Shown piece by piece: positions 1 to 12,200 of a stretch of 64,000 nucleotides of DNA (positions are counted from its first letter, which is position 1; the number at the start of each line of letters is the position of its first letter). Under the pieces are notes generated by a model. It did no database searches. It was not told where the DNA came from and saw nothing but the letters and a program-made list of their open reading frames with translations. The position numbers were made by a program, and so were the translations under genes. Source of the stretch: Fratercula arctica (taxonomy: Eukaryota; Chordata; Aves; Charadriiformes; Alcidae); contig CANTUZ010000002.1 in assembly GCA_947846985.1 (NCBI GenBank), forward strand, positions 151,585,889 to 151,649,888, in the 5' to 3' direction.

Positions 1-1091
1 CAGGGCTCAGGGATGGGCTTAGTCTGGCTAAAATGTATTTGGTGTATGCTGGAAAGTGAATTAGGAAAAAAACCCTACACCCAGAGCCTTCATTCTGTCA
101 CCTTTCCTCCCAGAGGACACATGTCCTTCTCTCTCTCTGCAGATACTTATGAACCTTCACTGCCATAGCTGAGCCCATACGGTCTCCTTCCAGTTGTACT
201 GACACGTGCCTGGCATCTCGCATGTGTAGGGCAAGTGTGACACCTGGTTCGTGGTCAGCCCAGAGCCACAAAGATATTCAGGCTTCTGTGGGAATCTTAA
301 CTTCTGGAGTTAAGAGCCACATGCCTGAAATACTTCTGACTACTGGGGCGTTCATTAGTAAGTGCTTGCCCATATAGATGGCCCTTTCTGCTCCATCTCA
401 CATAAAAGCCCAGCTGAGGACGTGGGACCGATCCCAAGGCCAGTTGAAATATTCATATGTATTTTTCTTTATAAATTGCAGCAGAAGCAATTGTGTGAAA
501 AGGAATGAACAGCCTTTTGCTGTAGTTGTCAGCCAAACTCGGCAATGCTGGAAATCCTAACAAAAGTGGATCTGGGCTGACTTGGGGGCTTTCCATTGTC
601 CTGCCTGACAGAGATGCAGAGGAAACCCAACAATACACAGAGTGCATAGTGCACTGCATTTCAAAAAGGCTTTTATTCCTAACAATCTTGGCTGCCAGTG
701 GTAACATAATTGAAGTGCTTGGGGTGCTGGACTTGGCTTTGGGAGACCTGTTCTCAATTTCCTGCTCCCCTATAGCTTTTCTTTGGTACCCTGAGAAAGC
801 AGCTATATCCAGAGACTCAAAGATGCCACAACAATCCCGACAATGCCAGTGCCCTACTTTTAACATATATGGAGGAGAATAATTTTTGTTTCCTTTCTGT
901 GGGTGTTAAAACCATACAGTGCTTGTATCTCAGAATAAGGGTTTCTGTTCAACAGACAGAAAGGTTAAGGTCTCATAAGAGCCTCTGTAATGGTATGACA
1001 ATATATTCAAACCTATTCCAGTCAGGGAAATCTGTTACAGTGCCAATAGTTGCTGAAACTCCTCTGTTAATCTGAAAATCATCAAACTCAC
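1..1091 (-). other. HAS2: HAS2 intron 3 (partial)
   Basis: This is the 5' part of the intron after HAS2 exon 3. Read on the minus strand, it begins with the donor GTGAGT at 1091-1086 and runs off the left edge, so its acceptor and the last coding exon are not visible. I see no repeat I can name and no coding signal. The overlapping open frames near 453-882 lie on both strands and resemble no known protein. Confidence 0.85.
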
Positions 1092-1193
1092 CTGCACGTC
1101 ACCTCCAACTCCTCCAACCATTGGATCTTCTTCTAAAACCTTTACCATCTCCACCGATGAGGCCGGATCAAGCATGGTATCTGAATCACAGAC
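1092..1193 (-). CDS. HAS2: Hyaluronan synthase 2, exon 3 (residues 210-243)
   Basis: This 102-nt exon encodes 34 residues in phase 0, beginning [13 protein letters not shown] and ending VGGVGGDVQ. It is bounded by an acceptor AG (1195-1194, after TTTTGTCTTACTTGT) and a strong donor (CAG|GTGAGT). It forms part of the cytosolic family-2 glycosyltransferase domain. In processive hyaluronan synthases the DSD motif (residues 212-214 here) helps bind the UDP-sugar and metal. Ser221, reported as an O-GlcNAc site that stabilises human HAS2, is present in the ASS stretch. The exon was found by translating the minus strand; it is too short to stand out as an open frame. The catalytic GDDR and QxxRW motifs should lie in the last exon, beyond the left edge. 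No frameshift or stop is visible. Confidence 0.95.
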
Positions 1194-4100
1194 CTACAAG
1201 TAAGACAAAACAAGAACAAAAATGGGTTAAGGAGTACACTTGAGAGGAAAATAAAAATCATGTGAGTGACTGACGTAACTCTATATGCATAGTCCTCTGA
1301 ATGCAGTTAAATCTCACTTTGGAGTCTGGATTGATACTTCTGTTAAAGTTCATTTGTATCAGGCAGCAAGGAGTGGTGCTGGACGAAACAGAGCGCTCGT
1401 TAGTGCTGTGCAGGCAAACAATCCTCTCCTCCCTATCAGCTCTATTTGTTTTATTGGCACACGGGGCTGGCTGCTTTGAATCAGAGGCACACTTGCAGAA
1501 ACGGGGCACTGCAGAGCAAGACAATGTTTGTGGGTGTGTGGCAGATTCCTGCTGAGCCCTGACATAGGGTTTCCCTGCGTCGGCTGCATGGTTGGAGCAG
1601 CCTGGTCAAGTGTTTCCCACTGCCATATGAGGGAAGGAGCGAGGAGTTAAATTCCAGACACTTGTTATAAAAAAGAAAAAGAAAGTCAGCTAGGAGTCTG
1701 GGACGAAACCTAATCGTTCTTTAACTCACAGAACACTTTAGCAATTCATATAAGAGCTGTATTTTGCATTCCAGAACAAACTCATTTTTAATTTTAGATG
1801 CATGGCGTGTTATTAGCAGTGCAGGGATTTGACATTTGATATATAGAAATTATTTGCTATTTTCCTCCGGCATTCTTATAAAAAATATGTAAGGCCAGAA
1901 GGAGCGAGTCCCGAAGAGCAGCGTTCCACGAGACCAGGGCAGAAATAGATGACACACACAAGGCGTTTCAGCCACACAAACACTCCTAGTCAACTAAACA
2001 CTGTGTACATTAGGAACTGGCTTTCCCCCGGAGAGTAGGAGGAGGACTCAGACAGGCTGGCCGGTCTGCGAGGCAGCTGGCATTGCTTTCGTTTGCTCGG
2101 AGGCAAATGACAGGGGCTGCAGCCTGTTTCAAACAGGCGGGTGTCTCCTTGTCGCAGCTGCTGTTGCTGCAAGCGGTGCCCCCACCGTGTGTAAACTCAT
2201 TTCGCAGACGCCCAGAAACTGGAGCAGGGGAGGCTGTCCCAGAAACACCCCTCTGGCTGGCTGCATCCTGCCCTACAAATTCTCATACTGTTTCCATTTT
2301 ATCCTCACATTGCATTCCTGTGATTTCAGATGGGGACGGTAGGGGCAAAAGTCGGTAGCTCAGCATGAATAACCTATTTAGTCAGATTCTGGTGAGGCTT
2401 CGTGTCAGGTATCCTAATTTTGGTGTCCTTTCACCCAACCTTTCAATTCAGCCTAAGCCCTTTCACTTCAGGAGAGTGTAAACCTTCACATCTGGTCTGT
2501 GAAGGGGGAGGAGAGCGTTCTGGGGCTCTGTTACAGACCAGACTCGAGCTGGGAGGTGACCCTGGATAGTTGGGCTGCATAGCTCAGGGTGCAGCTGAGT
2601 TTCTGCCAACATGCTCCTTTCCACGCTCACTTGGAGTGGGCTGAGAGGAGAAAGCTGATCCAAGCTCTCATATTTCCATCAGGAGAAAAATCACAAGCAT
2701 CCCCAGCTCCTGCTAACTTGATGCATCCACCTCTTCTCCTCTAAGGGCTCATCCTGAGAAGCACTTTTGTAACCTGGCCAAGAGATGCCTCCAGCTTTGG
2801 TGGAAATCTGTCATCAGTGACAGCACTGGGTGATAAAAAGGGAGCAAAACAATTCTGCTGAAGAGGGGAAAGGATGCCTATATTTCCACCTGGGTCTTCC
2901 TGAGCAGACACGTTTCTGAGTGTTTGCACAGGGCATCTGCAGTTTGCCGAGTACCCAAGGCTCAGGCAGTGACACTGGTCCCATTTCTTGTGACCATCAG
3001 TGGTGGTCCCTCCCCAGCCCCTCTGCTTTCCCCCTGGTGCCTGTCACTTGATGTGACTAAGCAGCCCCCACCCTGCCAGATGCATTTATCTACAGCAGAG
3101 AGACCTGCCCATGAGCAGCACAATTTTTATGAGACGAGGAATCCTGAAAACAGTAATATTTACAGATTACCAGCATGTGTCCAGGGCATGTCAGCACAGT
3201 GGATGTGCCTGGGTTCCTAGGGCAAACCTGACAAGCCACCATTTTCCAGGTGAAAAGAGGACACGGCCAAAGAAAGGCAGACACTTAGGAACCCAAATAA
3301 AACACACCAAGGTCTGTCAAGCCACAGGTAGCCCAGCACAGCCCAAGAGCCAATTTGCCATCTTTCCACATAAGGGCTGAGTGACTTAGGAATAAACTGC
3401 CTTGGGTCACAGAGTTGCATGAAAGGGACACTCAGCCTTAAGTGAGCTATTCAGATACTCGTTATAACCAGTGGCAGTTTATCTAAGTTGCTCTGATAAG
3501 TTCAGGCTGTGCTGGACTGTCCACACAGGTACCTCCACCAAGCCAAGATGAATTGCACTCTGGCTGCCCCGACCAGCTCTGCGCTGAAGATATCTGCCAG
3601 TTTAGCTCCTCTACCTGATGGCTTGCACCCTCCCAACCTCCTCCAGGAAGCAAATAAGTCTTCACAGCAGTTTCAGGTATTTAATGAGATGCCACTAATA
3701 AGCAACAGCTCGTTATCTGCATTGATCTGACTGCTTACGATTGCCTGTCCATAACCCCAAGGTGTCTTTTAAGAACCATAAGGCCCACAGTTTCAAGGGT
3801 GGGCAATGGTGCTGACTGGTCCCTTTTTTTACATGCTTGATCATCGATGCAGATTGCTCAGCCCTTAAAATGTTGGGCCTGTTTAATGTAATTTACCGTG
3901 GGTACCCCCAAAGAACCATTTGACATATCTCAACCTTCATTCATTCATAAAACAGAGCCACATTTTAGCTGCATTGCGTCATGACTGTGTAGTAGCCAGG
4001 GCCACCAAGGTGCTGCGTTTCTAATATAGATGTGACCGTAGATGTGATTGTGGCATCAATCATTACTGCAGCATTTGGGGGCTGCTTACAGCAGCATTGC

Positions 4101-6177
4101 AGTCCCTGACACATTCATCAGGACTTCCGAGCCAAGTCGGGAGTGTACATGGACTGAAAGACCAGAAATATCTCTTCCATTTTCTCAGTTTATGCTTTGA
4201 CTGTTGAAATAGAAACACTTTTTCCAGGTTCCCTGAAGAAATGCGAGAGCTGGACTGAGGGAGGAAAGTTGCAATGAATCTGTTTCCTCTCTGCCTTCTC
4301 TCTCTGCAATCTGATACTTCTGTGCAAAGTGATTATAAAACCATGCTAATAAAGAAAACCAGCATTTTTATCCAATCATAGCCCCTCACAGCACAGAACC
4401 AGAGTGCAGACAATGGAGAACTTAAGCCCATTGTTTTCAGAGAATAAATCAGTTTCAATTTTGGAAGTGGTAGGGGATGGGTTTTAAATATTTGCCTCAC
4501 TCTCCCAGCTCCAATAACAGAGCGGATCCCAGCACTCTTCAGTTTCTGCCCCTCCTGAGTGTGGAGGACTCGCTGCTCTCAGCCCAGCTACCAGCAGCCT
4601 CTCCACTTCCCTTGGACACTGTGCCCATGGATGCTGTGCCGTGTGGAGTGTGCACACACATGCCAGCACAAGGCTGGGCATGGACCCCAGAAACATATAT
4701 CGGTCAGCCATGCAGCTTCCCTGAGCCAGTGGAGAACATCTGCAGGGAGCTGCTGCTCCACTGGAGGAGACCACTGAATGCTCTGAGGTCAGGAGAAGGT
4801 GGGAAGGGCCGAGGGTGGTGAACTGGGAAGATCACAGAATCACACAGAATGGTTTGGGTTGGAAGGGACCTTAAAGATCACCTAGTTCCAACCCCCCTGC
4901 CATGGGCAGGGACACCTCCCACTAGACCAGGCTGCTCAAAGCCCCATCCAGCCTGGCCTTGAACACCTCAGGGATGGGACATCCACAGCTTCTCTAGGCA
5001 ACCTGTTCCAGTGCCTCACCACCCTCACAGTAAAGAATTTCTTCCTGATATACAATCTAAATCTCCCCTCTTTCAGTTTGAGGCCATTACCCCATGTCCT
5101 ATCATTACACTCCCTGATAGAGTCCCTCCCCATCCCTCCTGTGGGCCCCCTTTAGGTAGTAGAAGGCCGCTATAAGGTCTCCCCAGAGCCTTCTTTTCTC
5201 CAGGCTGAACAACCCCAACTGCCTCAGCCTGTCTTCATAGGAGAGGTGCTCCAGCCCTCTGATCACCTCATATTCCGTGGGATTAGCCGAATGAGCCTTG
5301 CTGGCCTTGATCAATAAGGAAGGATCCTCAGTGTCCACCCAGAGACCCTGATCCCACCCGCCTTCCTCCACATGCGACCTCTTCCCCTTCCCCCAGTCAG
5401 CAGGGCTGTTTGCGGGAGCGAGGAGTGCTTCCATGTGTAAGGCAAAAACACAGCAAATCTTTCACGGGATCCAAGGCAGCTGGAAAGAAATGTGTCTCTG
5501 CTGCTTTGGAAACAGGGAGAGAGGACCCAGCCTAATTCATTTTTAAGTGAAGAGTGTCATAAGGGCTTTAAAGGCCAAGTCGCGGTGAGTGAGGTAATGC
5601 AGCTGTAAGTGATGAAGCAAAAGCTCCTTCAGGCTTTAGCTGAAGAAATCTTTCTTCAAGGCTGCACATTGACCCTTTTAATGAACACTCCGCACAGCCT
5701 TCGGAGCCTCTAAAATGCCCCCATCTTTTTTACAGGCTCCACCACTGCTGCAAGATATTCCCCAGTGTCCCCAAATACCTGTCTGTCTGCTTGCACATGG
5801 GGCCACTAACAACCTCACAAAATAAAACCTCACCCGAGATTTTGACCTACAGGAGCAGTGAAGGGGTCTTCAGGAGGCCACTGGCTTTGTCTGAAGCAAA
5901 ACTGTTTGGATGGGGGAGGCAGTACTGAAGTCTGAGGAAGGATTTCAGATTTCTCCAGTAGCTGGTGCACAGATTCAACATATTCACAGATAGATTGACC
6001 ATTTTAAAAGGTAGCAAAATACGCTTTTAACGGTCAAGCTGTTTCCAAACAGACTGAAAGGAGCACTGTGTTCATCAGGGACTAGGATGGCCTCTAACAT
6101 GCTGCACAAAATATACAAAAGCTGCTTTCTTTCAAAGTGTGTTTGAATTGGCACTGACCTGGCGCGCTAATACCTAC
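1194..6177 (-). other. HAS2: HAS2 intron 2
   Basis: This intron of 4984 nt runs from donor GTAGGT (6177-6172) to acceptor AG (1195-1194). It contains one antisense-to-plus CR1 fragment (4832-5270) and a weak MIR-like stretch near 2280-2350. The rest is unique sequence with no gene. The stretch 1860-2260 is somewhat richer in G+C, and 3500-4470 is ordinary non-coding sequence. Confidence 0.85.
4832..5270 (-). mobile_element. CR1 LINE fragment, 5'-truncated
   Basis: The plus strand opens with a CACAGAATGG-type 3' end followed by TTTGGGTTGGAAGGGACCTT, the reverse complement of the avian CR1 3' tail. The CR1 therefore runs on the minus strand with its 3' end at about 4832. Minus-strand frames at 4936-5133 and 5105-5270 still read as the C-terminal end of the CR1 reverse-transcriptase protein, with [20 protein letters not shown] and [10 protein letters not shown]. 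They are split between frames, so the copy is dead. The 5' side breaks off near 5270, the usual 5' truncation of LINE copies. It sits in HAS2 intron 2 in the same orientation as the gene. Confidence 0.93.
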
Positions 6178-6804
6178 CTGTACATAATCCACACTTCTCC
6201 CCAGTGCTTTGAATGCTGTGTACATTACTTCTCTTTTTCCACCCCATTTCTGCATGATGCAAACACTTTTGTTGGACAGGACCAGCTGAGATACATGTTG
6301 CATGCTCTCTCTGTGAGACTCCTCCGTCTCACCCGGACCTTTGTCGTGGAAGTTATTACTCCAGATATAAGTGGCAGATTTGTCCCTACCCATGATTTCA
6401 GTAAAAATGTCCATCATGTAAACGTCGTCTTCTGAGTTCCCATCAATGACCATTACAACTTTAATTCCAGGGTAGGTCAATCTTTTCACAGAAAGTAAAC
6501 ATTTTCTTAAGTAGTCAGGATCCTCTTGATAGGCAGCAATGCAAAGGGCAACTGTTTTATTCAGCTTGATTGGAGTCTCTAGCGACCGCTTCATTTTCCT
6601 GTGCTCTAGGAAGGCAAACAGGCTTTGGATGATGAGATGTGATGCCAGGATAGCACCATAGAGTCCAAAGGAGAAGTAGTAGTTGTCTGTTTGGATGAAC
6701 TGGTAGCCGACAATGTAAGCAGCGGTGATTCCCAGCAGGAGGGACACCCCGAAGAGTGTGGTTCCAAGTATTCTCAGGATACATATAAACCTCTCACAAT
6801 ACAT
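6178..6804 (-). CDS. HAS2: Hyaluronan synthase 2, exon 2 with start codon (residues 1-209)
   Basis: HAS2 is a plasma-membrane enzyme that polymerises UDP-GlcNAc and UDP-GlcA into hyaluronan and extrudes the chain. This 627-nt exon encodes residues 1-209, beginning MYCERFICILRILGTTLFGV and ending GRSVDYVQ. Two N-terminal membrane helices are visible at about residues 12-31 and 46-66, followed by the start of the cytosolic GT2 domain: KLNKTVALCIAAYQEDPDYL (about 80-99), VMVIDGNSEDD (about 117-127) and the KWGGKRE motif (186-192). Thr110 (AMPK site in human HAS2) and Lys190 (monoubiquitination site) are both conserved. The start is certain: ATG directly follows the acceptor TTCTTTGCAG, and the open frame upstream is intronic. 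The exon ends at CAG|GTAGGT. It is intact and phase 0 at its 3' end. The sequence is very close to mammalian HAS2 and distinct from HAS1 and HAS3. Confidence 0.98.
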
Positions 6805-6832
6805 CTGCAAAGAAGCATGGAAACTGTTAGCA
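6805..6832 (-). other. HAS2: 3' splice site and branch point before HAS2 exon 2
   Basis: Read on the minus strand, a TGCTAAC branch-point sequence (6832-6826) is followed about 20 nt later by TTCTTTGCAG and then directly by the ATG. The near-consensus branch site and acceptor fix the exon start, and show that the whole 5'UTR must come from an upstream exon. Confidence 0.85.
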
Positions 6833-7287
6833 GAGTCACCACTTGCTGATATAAGACCTCGTAAGGGGTGTGCTTGGCTAAAACATCGAGCTCAACATCA
6901 ACAGAAACACCCTGTGCTTCTGGCCGTGTCACAGACCTACTGCATCACCTCACTCAACATCTCTTTGCAGTATTTCCTCTGTGTAAAATAAAATACATTT
7001 AAGGTACCAGGGATGTTTTCTACTATTTGTAATGTCCTCACAGAAGGTGTTGTCTGTGTTAGAATCTTATTTTGGCAGCCTGGGCTTGCTGAATGAGATG
7101 CTCTGTCATTTTACCCTTGGGGGGTTAGAGAAGGGGCTCGTAGGCCACCACTCGCTTCCTACGGTCACGGGCGAGCAGAACAGCTGATGTCTGGGCAGCC
7201 CCTCCTCATCCCCCATCCATGTCATGACTGCATCCCTGAATTGCTTCTGTCGCTTAGTTATGTTTGCAAAAATATTGGAAAGACATT

Positions 7288-7383
7288 CTTAAAACAGATG
7301 TCTGAATGTATTTATAATTTTTTAAACAGATGTCTGACTATCTTTATAATTTATATTTATACAATCAGACATCTGCTTTAAAA
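7288..7383. repeat. Direct plus inverted repeat, hairpin-forming
   Basis: AACAGATGTCTGA occurs twice in direct orientation (about 7292-7304 and 7324-7336). Its complement TCAGACATCTG follows at 7365-7375. With the flanking A/T bases, the second copy (7319-7336) and the inverted copy (7365-7383) pair over about 18 bp with one unpaired G, around a 28-nt AT-rich loop. Confidence 0.8.
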
Positions 7384-10300
7384 GGTCTTCTCAGTACCAT
7401 TGCAAAAATGTATTATTCATACATTTGTGTACATAGATATATGCACATGTGAACATGTGTGTATAGGGCTAAAGCTTGATTGAGATTAGGTCTGTGGCAA
7501 AAGCACGCATTAATTTAACAGCGCCAAGACTCCACCCTGGACTCAAAAATCCATTAGAACATCAGTTGATTCTGACAATTCTGCATATTTAGGTTACCTG
7601 GCTGTAAAATCTTATAACCTAAGTTCTGGGTTATGGAGCAGCTAGCTGGCATGGAGCGTGCTCTGGTATTTTTGAGACAAAAACACGTAGGCAGGCAGGC
7701 AAGCAGAATATATTACTACCTAACTGCTTTTTGTTGACAATCACATTAACCATTTTATGCAACAGCTTTCTCAGAATTACAGGAAAGCTAATGACAATGG
7801 TTTATGTCAATTGATGCGTTTGACCTTAAGGACATTGTCCTGGCATAAAATGGATAATGTCTGTTTAAGGCTAACCCAGCAAGCACATTGCAAGTCAATG
7901 AATCTGAAACCCATGCTTGAATATTTTGCTGAATTAGGGCCTCTGAGAGTAATGGACTTAATATTTGTGTTTTCTTACTATTATTCATATTTTCCCTGCT
8001 GCTATCATCCTGCTCGTCTGCTGATCATGTTTGTTTCACCGTCTGTTGGCCAAAGCTGAAGTTGGAACAGCACTTCCTTACATCATATATGTCTTTAACT
8101 CTTTCTTGAGAAAATACTACCAAGCTGCAGCAGCATAGCTGTCATCAATTATGTTTCTGTCTGAAAAGTTACAGGCTTGGAAAAAAATAGAAGTCAACAC
8201 AGAATCACTTACAAAATAAAAATAAACCAGGCGAGCATAAAGTCTGAAGTCACAAAGACTATGCTTTTTTCCACTGGCTATTTAGGGTCTTAAATTTCAA
8301 GACAGGAGGAAGCCTCTTAAATGTGTATTTGGAGACACTGTTAAAGAAATCGGACCCTATCTCTAGGACTTCCTTGAATACTTACGGCTGGGCTCCGACA
8401 GGTGCTGTAATCACCCACCAGCAAAAAGGACTGTCCCTGCTCTGGCCTGTCTGAAAGTTTTTCACAACGCGGGTCACAGAGAAGCCTAATAAAAGATAGG
8501 TTACGCTTACCACCACTATAGGTGAATTAAAACTCGGTCCCCAAAATAGACTCGCTTTGGAAAACAGATTAAGTAATGGATCCCCTCTAGATTACTTTGA
8601 AGTCAAATAGCCTGTGTGTTTATTAATCCCTCAAGCACACAGAAGGTCACAAACATGAAGGTAAATGTTTCATTAATGGTGCAGTCGTACTCTGCTTTCC
8701 CATTTGGGGTCCACTACTTCTCTTCTTGTGCCAGAAATAGAAAATTCCTATTAGTCAGTAGGAGCTAAAGTCTGCTTACATTAAGAATTATATGGCTGAA
8801 ATCAATGGCCCACTTGTATGGGTAGAGCTCACAGGACTTAGATTAAGATCTGGAGCGTTTACATTTGACTGATTATTTACTGTACCAGGCTTCTTTTCTA
8901 ATAATTTGCTATTGCTTTTTGTCTTCCTATGAAGTATTTCTGCATAAAAGGAAAAAAATAAAAAAAAAGAAATGAATTCTCTGATCTTGTCATTATAGCA
9001 CAGCTTCCCTCCCTTGCAAAAAAACAGTCTTTTAAGATCAAGAAATGGATTTCTGGTCTTAATAAAACAGCATTTTTTTCTATCCTTTCACTGTCAACCT
9101 TGGGAAAATAAACTTTGTTTTGATCTAAATTCCTGGCTTTCATCAAAGAAACTTTCCTTTTTGTATGTGCAATTGAGGTTTTTATGTATAGTCTTTTAAC
9201 TGACTGAATCTCAGGCTAAGTCTGGAAAAAGTTGCTCAATATTATCAAGCTTTAGCACGTGAGCTATTGATAACTTGCCCAGCAGAACTGATCTTTATCA
9301 ACTTGAATGTGCCCAAACAATGGCAAAGAAGCCAAAAACTCTCCACCCTTCTCCAATAATTGAGCCAAGAAGTTAAAAGGAAATGACGCTTGTACAAGTC
9401 TGGGACCAAAAATGAACTGCTGAGTCAAATACTAGCACTGAGGGTAGGGAATAGCTGCATCAGAGATTTTAAGGTCAGACAGTGCTCTTTGGAATATCTA
9501 GCCTGGCCTAACATAGTGAAATGTAAAAGGACATCCTTCATAGGATATCCCCACATACTGCACAGGAAGCCTGAGACAGGAATGCTAATTCTGCTCTGCA
9601 CCTTGGGGACCTAAATCCTTTATTGGCACCTTCACGTGACCTCACAGTGCTGAATCCAGCACAAGATTTACACAGCCTCCAGCAAACAGTGTCATGGTTT
9701 GTATACACAGGATGGGTGTATGTAGAGAGGCTTCAAAGTCTGCTACTGACCAGTTTGTTGTCATGGTCTTGTAGCTGTTTATTTCCATGGATGGAGCTGG
9801 TCACAGTGCTAACCAGCCCATCTACTAGAAATCAAATATGAAAGCCATATGCTAAATCCTACCACTACGTAGGCTGTTGTTGATTCAGTGACAAATTTTG
9901 ATTCACCAAGCAGTCCCAAGTGTATAGTGTCTTGTAGTAACTGTACAGGAGGAAGCAACATGTGCCTTTCTTTGGAGACTCCTGTGGAAAAGCATGGCCA
10001 AGAAATGAACCCTTGCATGTACTTGACATCAGAGTCCACCTAGTGAACTCTATAGCATCGTGTCTCTTTTGGCATCATGATAAAGCCACACAAAGAGTAA
10101 TTTTTTTTGGTGACACCTATGGTGAAGGAGAACTTACTCCACATTACTATTAATAACTGGTGTAGCTACAAGTTGTAGCCTTCTAGCATCATTTTCATAA
10201 AAAAAAATTGAGGTTAACAAAGAGTTGACTGATACCTACACTGTGCATATAATGACTGGGGTATTACCCCTAACACTAGAGATCACCCTCCTTTCTCAGA

Positions 10301-12010
10301 ATGAATAATGCCTTAGATCTCACATTAGAAGAACATCGCAAAATATGCTTGAGTTCTCTGTATTCTGAAAAATATTCAGGCTAGCATTTAACTGTAGTTA
10401 TGATACATAGATCTAACTTTAATAAGATCTAGGCACTTGACTGAAATTCAGCAGGTTCTTTTGTCCTGATTTGGACTGGGTCATTACTCAGCAAAGAACA
10501 CTGCTGACTTCTATGGTAAAGCACCATTTTTCCCCCCTGCAAAATCATATAGCACAGTCCATCCATAAGGTTACTAATCAGCTTTCATGCATTGCTGAGA
10601 GTAACAGGACCGGCAGATAGTTCATCCCTTTGCAAAGCCAGGAGGCAAAGAGAAAAAAAAAGGGGAATTTGTTACTAATACCTCAAGAGATTAATAAACA
10701 GAATAGGGGCAAATATCTATCCAGAAAACCTCTGTGTATTGGTGTCTGAACACATCAATATTATCTGCAGGGCGTTCACTTATTCTGCCCCAGCCGTTGT
10801 GTAGCTGCCCTGAGGACTAAGGAAGCAGTGAGGTGGTCCCTCACATCTGCTGATACAGGATGTGGAACCGGGGACTGACGGGAAGTCAAACTGAAGTTAG
10901 GTTTGCTTGCAACACATGGGATGCAGCTCACTACATCATCTGTTTCAGGAGTCATCTCTCATGTATAAGGCTCAGACATATTGCCATATAGCACTTCTGG
11001 CTTACTTTTCCCCAGAAGATTAAAAAGCAAGACAGGGAGACACAGGAAGTTCATACATATAACAACTTGGAAGGTTGTTTGAAAGAATTAGCACTTATTA
11101 ATTCCAAACATCTGAACATATTTTTAAAAAAACCTTACACTGCAAAAGTCAATATTTGTCCAGGAGACAACAGTAAAGATTCAGTCACAAGTGCACTTAT
11201 TTTATCCCCTTCAATAGTTCAAAAGAGTTGTGCCTCTCCCCAAACGTCTAGGGCTTTGGCCAAATCGGCAAATAGTCCCAAAGTACAGGAACGGATCTGT
11301 AAAAAGGAACGCCTGGTGCTGAGGGCCTAACTTCCACCCTCCCTCCATTCTCGTATGTTACTCTGGACTAAATTTAGTCAGACCCCATGGACTGAAAACC
11401 CATTAGGGTCTGCGAAGTGCGCTCCAGGGGTATGTCTTGCAATTAGTTTAATTCAAGAGCAATCCAGTTTGTGTGCCCAGTGATCGCTTTGCAACACAAA
11501 CCCAAGCAATTTGGCTGGGGGGAGGGAGCACTTGTAGCATTGGCTTCAAGAGCGCACTCCTGATTCAAAATAAATTGATAATACAAGCCAACCTCACATA
11601 CAAGATCTGCACATCAGACTTGCCTGCAAATCTTCGTTGCACTGAAAACCTTTGAAAATATCTCAATTTTACGTGCCTGTATAGAAGCTGAATTTCTGAA
11701 TGCCTACTAGTCAGGGTCCTCTGAACCTTAGTGCTGAGGCTTTGGATTCGGCAAAGCATGTAAGTATGTCGCTGAAGATAAGTGTGCACTGAAGTGTTTT
11801 GCTGAAGAGGGAAATAACTGGATAATTTATCTTGCAGTTCTATAGTGCAGGCATGAAAAAAAAAAATCTTTCTCTGCAAAGCTGCTCTTTCTGGGATACC
11901 CATGATAAAAATGTGTCCATACATTTGACAAATTTATTATACAGATTAATCTCCCTTATGATGGGTCATTGCTTAACCACTACATTTCTTACATTAGGGA
12001 ATCTAAGAGG

Positions 12011-12200
12011 GGACTGGGACTCAGACAATTTGGATTTTGTTCCACGTGTTGCCATTCACCTGCTGGGTGACCTTAGGTAAGCGAATTCACCTCTCTCTGC
12101 CTCAGCTTCCTCACCTGTAAAATGGGAGTCACGATCACGCAGGAGGTTCTTGGAGATCTACCAAACCCTTCATGAGGCTTAGGTTACTGCTATTTGTAAT
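12011..12200 (+). mobile_element. MIR-type SINE, well preserved
   Basis: The central part closely follows the MIR consensus: CTGGGTGACCTTAGGTAAGC, then CCTCTCTCTGCCTCAGCTTC, then CTCACCTGTAAAATGGGAGT. It is followed by AGGAGGTTCTTGGAGAT, which matches the consensus GGTTGTTGTGAGGAT region. MIRs are ancient amniote SINEs and are usually eroded in birds, so the core conservation here is notable. It sits in HAS2 intron 1, antisense to the gene. The outer ends are approximate. Confidence 0.85.

Noticed and set aside
2280..2350. MIR-like TTTTATCCTCACA and TTTCAGATGGGGAC segments
   Set aside because: Only two short matches with poor sequence between them; below what I would call.
6805..6810. HAS2 frame open for two more codons upstream of the ATG (TTG CAG)
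   Set aside because: Those codons are the end of the intron acceptor; no upstream ATG is in frame there.
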